Under the pieces are notes generated by a model. That model ran no database searches, was not told the DNA's origin, and was given only the letters and a program-made list of their open reading frames with translations. Shown here piece by piece: positions 1 to 7,654 of a stretch of DNA of 48,331 bases. Location: positions 1 through 48,331 of the forward strand of contig NZ_CALCDX010000193.1 in NCBI RefSeq assembly GCF_937900395.1, read 5' to 3'. Position numbers and translations under genes: made by a program. The stretch is from an uncultured Caulobacter sp. (GTDB lineage Bacteria > Pseudomonadota > Alphaproteobacteria > Caulobacterales > Caulobacteraceae). Position 1 is the first letter of the stretch. Every line of letters starts with the position of its first letter.

Positions 1-157
1 GCCACCTTCCCGGGACGCTGGCGGATAACGGTCGCGCGGAGCGTCGGGCTTCGTCGAAACGGTAACAACACACAGAACTCCGGACGTCGTCCGGCGCTCC
101 GCGTCCCTTTCCAGACCTTCAGCGGGAGACCGCGTGAAGCTGAGGTCGCATGTCCGA
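1..157. other. Left window end, no gene recognised
   Basis: I see no convincing protein or RNA gene here. The only ordered element is a perfect 15-base inverted repeat at 80-94 (CCGGACG, one central base, CGTCCGG), which could be a regulatory site or chance in GC-rich DNA. The repeat element at 158-263 follows directly. Confidence 0.5.
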
Positions 158-263
158 GAGCGCCTCCTCCCTCCCCGGCGGGCGGGGGAGGAGGGCGGCC
201 TCCTCCTCACCCGTGAAACGGGGGAGGTGGCGGATGCGAAGCATCGTGACGGAGGGGGCGCTC
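158..263. repeat. REP-like palindromic intergenic element
   Basis: The element is bounded by GAGCGCC at the left and GGCGCTC at the right. It is built of purine-rich and pyrimidine-rich arms (cctcctccctcccc and gggggaggtggcgg). Inside are two small hairpins, CCGT-GAA-ACGG near 211-221 and GATGC-GAA-GCATC at 233-245. It lies between ruvX and the window edge and has no coding character. This layout matches the dispersed GC-rich palindromic repeats common between genes in alphaproteobacteria. No second copy was noticed in this window, so the repeated nature is inferred. Confidence 0.6.
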
Positions 264-270
264 TTTAGGG

Positions 271-741
271 TCAAAGCCCCCGCAGCCGCTCCAGAGCGCC
301 CTGCAGGATCCAGCCGGCCGCCATCTTGTCCACGACCTCGGCCCGCCTCTTCCGGTTCACGTCATGCTCGTCGATCAGCACCCGCGTCACCGCCGCCGTC
401 GACAGGCGCTCGTCCCAGAAGGTGATCGGCAGGTCCGGCTTGAGGCGCAGCAGGTTACGGCCCAGGGCTCGGTTGGACTGGCAGCGCACGCCTTCGGACC
501 CATCCATGTTCATCGGCAAGCCGATGACGATGCCGACCGCGCCCCGGCTGTCCATCAGCTTGAACAGCGCCTCGGCGTCCTTGCTGAACTTGGTCTTTTC
601 GATCAGGGCCAGCGGGCTGGCGACCGTGCGGGTGACGTCCGAGACGGCCACGCCGATGGTCTTCTCGCCGGGGTCCAGGCCCACGACGGGAGCGTATTGG
701 GGCAGGGCGGCGGCGAAGTCTTCGATGTCGAGAACGGGCAT
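271..741 (-). CDS. ruvX: RuvX/YqgF-type Holliday junction resolvase / pre-16S rRNA nuclease
   Basis: This 156-residue protein has the RNase H-like fold signature of the YqgF/RuvX family. The N-terminal strand GLDPGEKTIGVAVSD carries the first catalytic Asp at about residue 23, and the conserved GLPMNMDGSEG loop and the FWDERLST motif follow. The family processes the 16S rRNA 5' end and has been proposed to resolve Holliday junctions; it acts in the cytoplasm. Length is normal for the family. It is divergent from gatC, with 82 bases between the starts that must hold both promoters. The Shine-Dalgarno sequence is weak (aaagagag). The ruvX-gatCA-gatB neighbourhood supports the call. Confidence 0.93.
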   Translation of the reverse strand: MPVLDIEDFAAALPQYAPVVGLDPGEKTIGVAVSDVTRTVASPLALIEKTKFSKDAEALFKLMDSRGAVGIVIGLPMNMDGSEGVRCQSNRALGRNLLRLKPDLPITFWDERLSTAAVTRVLIDEHDVNRKRRAEVVDKMAAGWILQGALERLRGL

Positions 742-823
742 GGCTCTCTTTATCAGGAGCCGCGCCGCTTGAAACCTCGCCCGCAGCCTAGTAACCGACG
801 CGTTCGAATTTCAGGAGATCCCC

Positions 824-1111
824 ATGGCCATTGACGCCGCCACGGTGCGGAAGGTCGCCCGGCTCGCCCGCATCGCCGAACCCGAAGAGCGCATCGAGGC
901 CTTGGCTCAAGAGCTCAACGGCATCATGACCTGGATCGAGCAGCTGGCCGAGGTCGACACCGACGGCTGCGAGCCCCTGACCAGCGTCGTGGCCTCGGGC
1001 CTGCCGATGCGCGAGGACGTCGTGACCATGGGCGGCGACCCGGCCAAGGTGACCGCCAATGCGCCGAAGTCCGTCGGCAACTTCTTCGTCGTGCCGAAGG
1101 TGGTCGAATAA
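824..1111 (+). CDS. gatC: Asp-tRNA(Asn)/Glu-tRNA(Gln) amidotransferase subunit C
   Basis: This 95-residue protein begins MAIDAATVRKVARLARI and ends FFVVPKVVE, both typical of GatC, the small subunit that clamps GatA to GatB. The complex converts mischarged Glu-tRNA(Gln) (and Asp-tRNA(Asn)) into the correct aminoacyl-tRNA in bacteria lacking the matching synthetase. A good ribosome site (caggag) lies just upstream of the ATG. Its stop codon overlaps the gatA start by one base (TAATG), so the two are translationally coupled. Confidence 0.96.
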   Translation: MAIDAATVRKVARLARIAEPEERIEALAQELNGIMTWIEQLAEVDTDGCEPLTSVVASGLPMREDVVTMGGDPAKVTANAPKSVGNFFVVPKVVE

Positions 1112-2583
1112 TGAGCGGCCTCACGAACCTGACCCTGAAGGGCGCCGTCGACGGCCTGGCCAAGGGCGACTTCACCTCGGTCGAGCTGACCAAGGCGCAC
1201 ATCGAGGCGATCGAAGCCGCGCGCGGCCTGAACGCCTACATCCTGGAGACGCCTGAAAAGGCGCTGGACATGGCCGCCAAGTCCGACGCCCGCCGCGCGG
1301 CGGGCCAGGCCGGTCCGCTGGAAGGCGCGCCGCTGGGCGTGAAGGACCTCTTCTGCACCGAGGGCGTGCGCACCACGGCCTGCTCGAAGATCCTCGAGAA
1401 CTTCGTGCCGACCTACGAGTCGACCGTGACCAGCCAGCTTTGGCGCGATGGCGCGGTGATGCTGGGCAAGCTGAACCTCGACCAGTTCGCCATGGGCTCG
1501 TCGAACGAGACCTCCTACTTCGGCCCGGTCACCAACCCCTGGCGCGCCCAGGGCTCGAACAAGGCCCTGACGCCCGGCGGCAGCTCCGGTGGTTCGGCCG
1601 CGGCGGTCGCCGCGGACCTGTGCCTGGGCGCCACGGCCACCGACACTGGCGGCTCGATCCGCCAGCCGGCCGCCTTCACCGGCACCGTCGGCATCAAGCC
1701 GACCTACGGTCGTTGCTCGCGCTGGGGCGTCGTCGCCTTCGCCAGCTCGTTGGACCAGGCCGGTCCGATCGCCAAGACCGTCGAGGACGCGGCCCTGCTG
1801 CTGACCTCGATGTCGGGCCACGACCCCAAGGACTCGACCAGCCTGGACGTGCCGGTTCCGGACTTCACCCAGTTCGTGGGCAAGTCGGTGAAGGGCCTGA
1901 AGATCGGCATTCCGAAGGAATACCGCGTCGACAACATGCCGGCCGAGATCGAGAAGCTCTGGCAGGACGGCATCGCCTGGCTGAAGGAGGCCGGCTGCGA
2001 GATCGTCGACATCAGCCTGCCGCACACCAAGTACGCCCTGCCGGCCTACTATATCGTGGCCCCGGCCGAGGCGTCGTCGAACCTCGCTCGCTACGACGGC
2101 ATGCGCTACGGCCTGCGGGAAGAGGGCGCGACCCTGACCGAGATCTACGAGAACACGCGGGCCGCGGGCTTCGGCGACGAGGTCAAACGCCGCATCCTGA
2201 TCGGCACCTACGTGCTCTCGCACGGCTATTACGACGCCTACTACCTGAAGGCCCTGAAGGTGCGTCGCCGCATCGCCGAGGACTTCGACAACGCCTGGAC
2301 CAAGGTCGACGCGATCCTCACCCCGACCGCGCCCTCGGCGGCGTTCGGCCTGGGCGAGAACAGCAACGACCCGATCGCCATGTACCTGAACGACGTCTTC
2401 ACGGTGACGACGAACCTGGCGGGCCTGCCGGGTCTCTCGCTGCCGGCTGGCTTGGACGCCAACGGCCTGCCGCTGGGTCTGCAGATCATCGGCAAGCCTC
2501 TGGACGAGGCGACGGTGTTTTCTGTCGCCGGGGCGGTCGAGAAGGCCGCCGGCTTCAAGGCCAAGGCCGAGAAGTGGTGGTGA
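1111..2583 (+). CDS. gatA: Asp-tRNA(Asn)/Glu-tRNA(Gln) amidotransferase subunit A
   Basis: This 490-residue amidase-signature enzyme releases ammonia from glutamine for the GatB transamidation. The Ser-cisSer-Lys triad is visible: Lys78 in GVKDL, Ser158 in GGSSGGS and Ser182 in DTGGSIRQPA. Spacing between the two serines (24 residues) equals that of characterised GatA proteins. Length is typical. It is the second gene of the gatCA unit and is closed by a strong hairpin terminator 6 bases after the stop. gatB is not in the same transcription unit: an antisense gene lies between them. Confidence 0.97.
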   Translation: MSGLTNLTLKGAVDGLAKGDFTSVELTKAHIEAIEAARGLNAYILETPEKALDMAAKSDARRAAGQAGPLEGAPLGVKDLFCTEGVRTTACSKILENFVPTYESTVTSQLWRDGAVMLGKLNLDQFAMGSSNETSYFGPVTNPWRAQGSNKALTPGGSSGGSAAAVAADLCLGATATDTGGSIRQPAAFTGTVGIKPTYGRCSRWGVVAFASSLDQAGPIAKTVEDAALLLTSMSGHDPKDSTSLDVPVPDFTQFVGKSVKGLKIGIPKEYRVDNMPAEIEKLWQDGIAWLKEAGCEIVDISLPHTKYALPAYYIVAPAEASSNLARYDGMRYGLREEGATLTEIYENTRAAGFGDEVKRRILIGTYVLSHGYYDAYYLKALKVRRRIAEDFDNAWTKVDAILTPTAPSAAFGLGENSNDPIAMYLNDVFTVTTNLAGLPGLSLPAGLDANGLPLGLQIIGKPLDEATVFSVAGAVEKAAGFKAKAEKWW

Positions 2584-2589
2584 TGTAAA

Positions 2590-2620
2590 AAGGGCGGCTC
2601 CTCGCGGAGCCGCCCTTCTT
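2590..2620 (+). terminator. Bidirectional hairpin terminator between gatA and the antisense gene
   Basis: A perfect 12-bp stem (AAGGGCGGCTCC, 2590-2601; GGAGCCGCCCTT, 2606-2617) encloses the tetraloop TCGC and is followed by CTT. On the minus strand the stem is followed by TTTACATC. It sits 6 bases after the gatA stop and 27 bases past the stop of the minus-strand gene ending at 2644, so it can serve both. Confidence 0.85.
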
Positions 2621-2643
2621 CGTTCGGGGTGTGGGATCCCGAA

Positions 2644-3258
2644 TTACATCGGATTGGTGGGCTCGGTCGCCGGGGCCGCCTGCGGAGCGGTCGGCGTCGG
2701 AACCACCAGCGGGGCCGGATCGGCGATCGCCGGAGCCGGGGCGGCGCTCACGGTCGGCGGCGCGGCCGGGACGGTGGCGCTGACATTGGCCGAGGCGCTG
2801 CCGGCGTCAGGCGCGCTGGCCTCGACCGGCGCGGCGCGGCGGGCGGCCGGGCGGGTCGGAGCGGTGGCGCGCGGCGTCGCCGTGCGGGCGACCGGAGCCG
2901 GAGCGGGCGTCTCGTTCGCGGCCACCTCGGTGGGCTGCGGGATTGGCGAGGGCGTCGCTTCCGGAGCCAGCGGCGCGGTCAGCGGCGCCGGGCTTTCGGC
3001 GGCGGCGACCTGCAGCGACTGCGGGTCGGTCGGGGCCTCGTTGCGATTGGCCGTCATGCCCCAGATCAGGGCTCCGGCGGCGACCGCCACGACAGGAACG
3101 CCGATTAGCAGCGGCAGGTTATTCGACGCCTTCTTCCTCGGCGTGCGAGCATAGACCGGCTGCGAAGGAAAGAGAGCCGAAGCATTCGAGTCCGTCGCGA
3201 CGGCGGGTTCAGGAGCGTCGAAGTTCAGAGTAGGGCGGGTCGTGTAAGCGGTGGGCAT
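2644..3258 (-). CDS. Pro/Ala-rich single-pass membrane protein, function unknown
   Basis: This 204-residue protein is not assigned to a family. A 48-residue polar N-terminus ending in a basic patch (TPRKKASNN) is followed by one hydrophobic segment, about residues 49-68 (LPLLIGVPVVAVAAGALIWG), and then a long low-complexity Ala/Pro/Thr tail. That topology predicts an inner-membrane anchor with a flexible periplasmic tail, perhaps a spacer across the periplasm. The start is supported by a good ribosome site (cggagg) 5 bases upstream. It lies antisense between gatA and gatB and shares the gatA terminator. Codon use fits the genome, so it is probably real, but no function is claimed. Confidence 0.72.
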   Translation of the reverse strand: MPTAYTTRPTLNFDAPEPAVATDSNASALFPSQPVYARTPRKKASNNLPLLIGVPVVAVAAGALIWGMTANRNEAPTDPQSLQVAAAESPAPLTAPLAPEATPSPIPQPTEVAANETPAPAPVARTATPRATAPTRPAARRAAPVEASAPDAGSASANVSATVPAAPPTVSAAPAPAIADPAPLVVPTPTAPQAAPATEPTNPM

Positions 3259-3498
3259 TTCTACCTCCGTTCGTGAGCTGTTCGAGAAAATGAACGGCGC
3301 GAAAACTCAGCGGTTCCCTCGCCCCGCAATGGCGCCGGATTTGACGGATTCTCGCCTTATTCTGGAAAGTGGAAAAACGAACGCTTCAGCTCCCCGCCAG
3401 CACCTTCAAAGCCTTGCCGGCTTTTTGGTTTGAGAACATGCGCAGAGCGGCGTCCCGGAGCTTTTCCGGCCTAGGGCGCTTGATGTAGAGAGACGGCC

Positions 3499-4995
3499 AT
3501 GACGCAAGAATCCAAACAGATCCAAGGCCGCACCGGCCCCTGGGAAATGGTCCTCGGTCTCGAGGTGCACGCTCAGGTCGCCAGCAAGTCCAAGCTCTTC
3601 TCCGGCGCCGCCGTCGGCTTCGGTGCGGGCCCGAACGAGCAGGTCAGCCTTGTGGACGCCGCCATGCCGGGCATGCTGCCGGTGCTGAACAAGTTCTGCG
3701 TCGAGCAAGCCGTGAAGACGGGCCTTGGCCTGAAGGCTCAGATCAATCTGAAGAGCCGCTTCGACCGCAAGAACTACTTCTATCCGGATCTGCCGCAGGG
3801 CTATCAGATCAGCCAGTTCGACCAGCCGATCGTCGGCGAGGGCGTGGTCACGGTCGAACGCGACGACGGCACGACCTTCGACGTGCGCATCGAGCGCCTG
3901 CATCTGGAGCAGGACGCCGGCAAGTCGCTGCACGACCAGGACCCCAACGCGACCTATGTCGACCTGAACCGTGCGGGCACGGCGCTGATGGAGATCGTCT
4001 CCAAGCCGGACATGCGCACCTCGGAAGAGGCGGCCGCCTACGTCAAGAAGCTGCGGACGATCCTCGTCTATCTCGGCACCTGCGACGGCGACATGGAGAA
4101 GGGCAACCTGCGCGCCGACGTGAACGTCTCGGTCTGCCGTCCCGGCGACTACGAGAAATTCCGCGCCACGGGTGACTTCAAGCACCTGGGCACGCGCTGC
4201 GAGATCAAGAACGTCAACTCTTACCGCTACATCCAGCAGGCCATCGAGTACGAAGCCCGTCGTCAGATCGAGATCCTCGAGGACGGCGGCAAGATCGACC
4301 AGGAAACCCGCCTGTTCGACCCGAACAAGGGCGAGACCCGCTCGATGCGGTCGAAGGAAGAGGCGCACGACTACCGCTACTTCCCCGATCCGGACCTGCT
4401 GCCGCTGGTGCTCGACTCGGCCTGGGTCAAGGAGATCGAGCAGACCCTGCCGGAGCTGCCGGACGCCAAGAAGGCGCGCCTGCAGAGCCAGTACGGCCTG
4501 TCGGCCTACGACGCCGGCGTGCTGATCATCGACGCCGACCGCGCCGACTACTTCGAGGCGGCCGCGAAGGGGCGCGACGCCAAGCTGGTGGCCAACTGGG
4601 TGACCAACGAGCTGCTGGCCAAGCTGTCGGCGGCCGGGACCTCGTTCACCGACTCGCCGCTGCCGTCTTCGGACATCGCCCAGCTGGTCGAGCTGATCGA
4701 GAACGGCACGATCTCGTCGAAGATCGCCAAGGAGGTCTTCGAGCACATGTGGAACGGCGAGGGCCGTCCCGCCGAGATCGTCGAGAAGCGCGGCCTCGTG
4801 CAGATCAACGACACCGGCGCGATCGAGAAGGCCATCGACGACCTGATCGCCGGCAATCCGGACAAGGCCGAGGCCGTGAAGGACAAGCCGCAGGCCCTAG
4901 GCTGGTTCGTTGGTCAGGTGATGAAGGCCACCGGCGGCAAGGCCAACCCCGCCACGGTCAACGAGCTGCTGCGCAAGAAGCTTGGCGTCGAATAG
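3499..4995 (+). CDS. gatB: Asp-tRNA(Asn)/Glu-tRNA(Gln) amidotransferase subunit B
   Basis: This 498-residue protein is full length for GatB, the subunit that phosphorylates and amidates the tRNA-bound Glu or Asp. The N-terminal GLEVHAQ signature, the DRKNYFYPDLPQGYQISQ segment and the C-terminal tRNA-binding YqeY-like tail ending TVNELLRKKLGVE are all visible. It completes the GatCAB complex with the gatCA unit 0.9 kb upstream but has its own intergenic region (3259-3498) and must be transcribed separately. A TTGACG at 3341-3346 is a possible -35 element; I could not find a clear -10 at standard spacing. Confidence 0.97.
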   Translation: MTQESKQIQGRTGPWEMVLGLEVHAQVASKSKLFSGAAVGFGAGPNEQVSLVDAAMPGMLPVLNKFCVEQAVKTGLGLKAQINLKSRFDRKNYFYPDLPQGYQISQFDQPIVGEGVVTVERDDGTTFDVRIERLHLEQDAGKSLHDQDPNATYVDLNRAGTALMEIVSKPDMRTSEEAAAYVKKLRTILVYLGTCDGDMEKGNLRADVNVSVCRPGDYEKFRATGDFKHLGTRCEIKNVNSYRYIQQAIEYEARRQIEILEDGGKIDQETRLFDPNKGETRSMRSKEEAHDYRYFPDPDLLPLVLDSAWVKEIEQTLPELPDAKKARLQSQYGLSAYDAGVLIIDADRADYFEAAAKGRDAKLVANWVTNELLAKLSAAGTSFTDSPLPSSDIAQLVELIENGTISSKIAKEVFEHMWNGEGRPAEIVEKRGLVQINDTGAIEKAIDDLIAGNPDKAEAVKDKPQALGWFVGQVMKATGGKANPATVNELLRKKLGVE

Positions 4996-5020
4996 ACGTC
5001 AGGCCGCTTCCAAAATGACG

Positions 5021-5055
5021 AGGGCCCGCGGCGAAAACCGCGGGCCCTTCTTCGT
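5021..5055 (+). terminator. gatB hairpin terminator, probably bidirectional
   Basis: An 11-bp perfect stem (AGGGCCCGCGG, 5021-5031; CCGCGGGCCCT, 5038-5048) with loop CGAAAA is followed by TCTTCGTT. It lies 25 bases after the gatB stop and 23 bases past the end of the minus-strand gene at 5072, so it can end both transcripts. Confidence 0.85.
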
Positions 5056-5071
5056 TGATGCGAACGGCTTT

Positions 5072-5455
5072 TTATTGCGGCGTCGTGGTCTGAGGCGCCG
5101 TCGTTCCAGCCGCCGACGGGGCGCTTGGATTGGCCGTCGTGTCGCCACGGTGGTCCTTGTGCTTCTTGGCCTTCTTGGTCGTCTTTTCACCCGTCATCGC
5201 GGACTGGTCGCCAGTCATGGGCGCGGTTGCCGAGGTCGGGGCGCCGGCGCTGTCGGCCGGAGCGGCTGTCTCGGGAGAAGTCTGGCTCGTGGTTCCCGTC
5301 TGGGCGGCGGGGTCGTTGGTCGGCGCGGGCGTCGACGTCATCGGCGACGGGTTTGCGGGCGAGGTTTGGGGGAGGGTGGCTTGCGCCATGGCCGAGCCGG
5401 CGAAGGCGGCGGCGGCCAGGGCGACGGCGGCGGTGGTGATACGCGAGGTCTTCAT
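5072..5455 (-). CDS. Small exported Thr/Pro/Ala-rich protein, function unknown
   Basis: From the ATG at 5455 the product is 127 residues with a clear signal peptide (MKTSRITTAAVALAAAAFAGSAMA, cut before QATLPQ). The mature part is almost entirely Thr, Pro, Ala, Ser and Gly, with one short basic stretch (KKAKKHKDHR). The frame extends 20 codons further upstream, but that part is Arg-rich and would bury the signal peptide, so I prefer 5455. The mature protein is probably disordered in the periplasm or at the cell surface. No family recognised. It shares the gatB terminator. Confidence 0.65.
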   Translation of the reverse strand: MKTSRITTAAVALAAAAFAGSAMAQATLPQTSPANPSPMTSTPAPTNDPAAQTGTTSQTSPETAAPADSAGAPTSATAPMTGDQSAMTGEKTTKKAKKHKDHRGDTTANPSAPSAAGTTAPQTTTPQ

Positions 5456-5585
5456 GGTCTCGAACCTGTTTCGGCGGCGTCGGGTTGTGACGCACCGTTC
5501 ACGCTGAGGGGGCAATGCGGTCGAAATGACTTCGCAATCAGGCCATTGCGCCCCATACGCGGCAAGGTTGCGGCGCGCGTGACCG

Positions 5586-5619
5586 CAAAACGGCGTCCCG
5601 AGGCATAGCCAGGACGCCG
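5586..5619 (-). terminator. Terminator of the RcnB-family gene
   Basis: Read on the minus strand, an 8-bp perfect stem (CGGCGTCC ... GGACGCCG; plus-strand 5591-5598 and 5612-5619) with a 13-base loop is followed by TTTT (plus-strand 5587-5590). It begins 26 bases beyond the stop of the minus-strand gene at 5646. Confidence 0.75.
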
Positions 5620-5645
5620 CTCTTTGGAGCTAAGACTCGTCAGGT

Positions 5646-6113
5646 CTAGCGATTGGCGATGACGTCGAAGATCAGGCCCGTGGCGATGGCCGCGAGCACG
5701 TAGTCATTGCCCGTGCGGTACCAATAGTAACCGCGAGGCGGGGGGCGCAGGTGGTAGCGATAGTAGTCGTTCACGACATAACCCCGGCCGCGATAGTACG
5801 ACGGAAGATAGGCGCCGCGCCGCCAGGCCTCATAGCCCGGTCGATAGCCTGGGCGTCCGTAGTAGGCGACCGGCGGCGGGCCGTAGTGCCAGCGGCTGTT
5901 GTAGTAGTAGCCATTGTGGCGACCGTGGTCCCAACGATCGCGGCGATCCCAGCCGTTATGACGGCCGTTGTCCCAGCGGCCGCGATCACGATCCCATTCA
6001 CGGTCGCGATGGTCCCAGCGACCGCGGTCCTGGGCGCTGGCGTCGGTCGCCGACAGGGCCATCGGACCGGCCACCGAGGCCACGGCGGCGATCGTGAGCA
6101 GCAGACGTTTCAT
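5646..6113 (-). CDS. RcnB-family periplasmic protein
   Basis: The product is 155 residues with a signal peptide (MKRLLLTIAAVASVAGPMALSATDASA). A central low-complexity region of Asp/Arg/Trp/His repeats (RWDHRDREWDRDRGRWDNG) follows, and then a C-terminal RcnB-type domain containing RGYVVNDYYRYHLRPPPRG, YYWYRTGNDYVLAAIATGLI. RcnB in E. coli is a periplasmic protein affecting nickel and cobalt homeostasis. Most alphaproteobacterial members are uncharacterised, so metal binding here is only plausible, helped by the His/Asp-rich repeats. The frame runs 21 codons further upstream, but the start at 6113 gives the proper signal peptide. Confidence 0.85.
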   Translation of the reverse strand: MKRLLLTIAAVASVAGPMALSATDASAQDRGRWDHRDREWDRDRGRWDNGRHNGWDRRDRWDHGRHNGYYYNSRWHYGPPPVAYYGRPGYRPGYEAWRRGAYLPSYYRGRGYVVNDYYRYHLRPPPRGYYWYRTGNDYVLAAIATGLIFDVIANR

Positions 6114-6300
6114 GTCGTCTTCTCCTATGGACGGCGGCCGAAACCGCCGAGAGGTTCCCTCGACCTTTGAACGCATGATCGGGGCCGGCGACTGAACCTG
6201 GCCTGAACGCGGCCGACAGCTATGACGAAGGGGAGGTCTTGGCGGCCGGCTGCGGCGCCGCCATGGTCTTGGGACGCCGACAACGAGACGGAGGAAACCG

Positions 6301-7026
6301 ATGACCCAACCGATCGCGCTCTATTACTGGCCGACGCCCAATGGCTGGAAAGTCTCGATCGCCCTGGAGGAGATGGGTCTGCCGTATGAGATGATCCCGG
6401 TGAACATCGGGACGGGCGAGCAGTTCAAGCCTGACTTCCTGGCGATCAGCCCGAACAACCGGATGCCGGCTATCGTCGATCCCGACGGGCCCGACGGCCA
6501 ACCGATTTCGATCTTCGAGTCTGGCGCGATCCTGCAGTACCTGGCGCGCAAGACCGGCCAATTCTATGGCGCGACCGAGCGGGATCGGGTCGCGATCGAC
6601 CAGTGGGTGATGTGGCAGATGGCGGGGCTTGGCCCGATGGCTGGCCAGACCCACCACTTTCGCCAGTACGCGCCGGCGATCATCGCCGACCAGCGCCAGA
6701 TCGCCTACGGCGTGGTCCGCTACACCAACGAGACCCATCGTCTCTACGGCGTGTTGAACAAGCAGCTGGAGGGACGCGATTTCATCTGCGGCGATCTGTC
6801 CATCGCCGACTTCATGGTCTGGCCCTGGATCGTTCCCTGGAAGAACCAGGGCATTATCCTGGATGAGTTCCCCAATTTGAGGAGCTGGTTCGAGCGGGTT
6901 GGCGCGCGGGATGCCGTCCAGAAGGGCTTCAAGCTGGGCGCGGAGCTGCGGTCGCAAGGCCTTCAAGCCTCAGGAAAAGCGGCCGAAGAGGCGCGAAAGG
7001 TGCTGTTCGGACAGCGCGCGCGTTAA
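6301..7026 (+). CDS. Glutathione S-transferase family protein (YfcG/Ure2p-like)
   Basis: This 241-residue cytosolic protein has an N-terminal thioredoxin-like domain (residues ~3-88) and an all-helical C-terminal domain. Visible marks are YYWPTPNGWKVSIALEEMGLPYE at the glutathione site, the cis-Pro motif NNRMPAIVD, the ESGAILQYLA helix and SIADFMVWPWI in the C-domain. The TPNGWK(V/I) motif is typical of YfcG-type disulfide-bond oxidoreductases, which reduce small disulfides with glutathione. A strong ribosome site (ggagg) 6 bases upstream fixes the start. Substrate unknown; monocistronic. Confidence 0.9.
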   Translation: MTQPIALYYWPTPNGWKVSIALEEMGLPYEMIPVNIGTGEQFKPDFLAISPNNRMPAIVDPDGPDGQPISIFESGAILQYLARKTGQFYGATERDRVAIDQWVMWQMAGLGPMAGQTHHFRQYAPAIIADQRQIAYGVVRYTNETHRLYGVLNKQLEGRDFICGDLSIADFMVWPWIVPWKNQGIILDEFPNLRSWFERVGARDAVQKGFKLGAELRSQGLQASGKAAEEARKVLFGQRAR

Positions 7027-7032
7027 GGCGGC

Positions 7033-7132
7033 GTATACTATCATTTACAGCCAGTAATAGGGCTGAGCGGCTAGTATACATTTCGTCGCATTCATCACGT
7101 CAGCGCGATTAACTATATGTTCAGTCGCGCTG
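7033..7132. repeat. Two large inverted repeats in an AT-rich spacer
   Basis: Just after the glutathione transferase stop, GTATACTA (7033-7040) and TAGTATAC (7072-7079) form a perfect 8-bp inverted repeat that encloses a second one, CAGCC (7048-7052) and GGCTG (7061-7065). Further on, CAGCGCGA (7101-7108) and TCGCGCTG (7125-7132) form another perfect 8-bp pair around an AT-rich 16-base loop. The spacer is distinctly less GC-rich than its flanks. The first structure could stabilise or end the upstream mRNA; the second could be a terminator or an operator for the gene at 7199. Confidence 0.5.
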
Positions 7133-7198
7133 GACTTTCCTCCATTCGTGCTCTGATCCGGCAGAACGCCGTGGTGAGCCTAAGAAAGGAGATGAGCC

Positions 7199-7477
7199 AT
7201 GATGTTGATGAATGAACCGCCGGCCGTCGTCGCCACCCTGCCGCTGCCCACCGCCGAGTCCACCGGCGACGAGCTGTTCCGCATGGGCCTGCTGTATTCG
7301 ACCGGTCAGGGCGGCGCGCCGCTGGACTATGTCTCGGCCCACATGCTGTTCAACCTGGCCGCCATGCGCGGTTCGGTCGAAGCCAAGCTCTACCGCAAGG
7401 AGCTGGCGCAGGAGATGGCTAGCGAAGACGTCGCCGAGGCTCAGCGCCAGGCGCGCGAATGGCTCGCCCACGGCTGA
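7199..7477 (+). CDS. Small Sel1-like protein
   Basis: The product is 92 residues with no signal peptide. The segment GDELFRMGLLYSTGQGGAPLDYVSAHMLFNLAAMRGS is one Sel1-like repeat: helix, G-rich turn, then the A..F..A/AA..G pattern. It is followed by a charged helix ending EAQRQAREWLAHG. Sel1 repeats mediate protein-protein contacts; no partner is evident here. The start is well supported by AAAGGAG just upstream of the first ATG. A second in-frame ATG two codons later is possible. Small single-repeat Sel1 proteins are common in alphaproteobacteria but have no defined role that I can name. Confidence 0.8.
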   Translation: MMLMNEPPAVVATLPLPTAESTGDELFRMGLLYSTGQGGAPLDYVSAHMLFNLAAMRGSVEAKLYRKELAQEMASEDVAEAQRQAREWLAHG

Positions 7478-7654
7478 GCCCGGGTCTCCGGCTCTCCTGA
7501 TTCCTTGTCCGTAGTCGCCTGAAGCGGGCGCCGCATTCCGCGGCCGCCTGTTGCTTAGGCCCGCTCCCTTGCGGGGGCGCCCCTTAAGCCTGGCCCGGGG
7601 ACAGGGGCTTTTCCGGTCGCATCCTCACGCGCCGAGCCTAGCTTGATCCGCCGC

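Noticed and set aside
7581..7612. Possible terminator after the Sel1-like gene (GCCTG ... CAGGGGCTTTT)
   Set aside because: The stem is short with a bulge and can be drawn in more than one way. I could not support a defined terminator.
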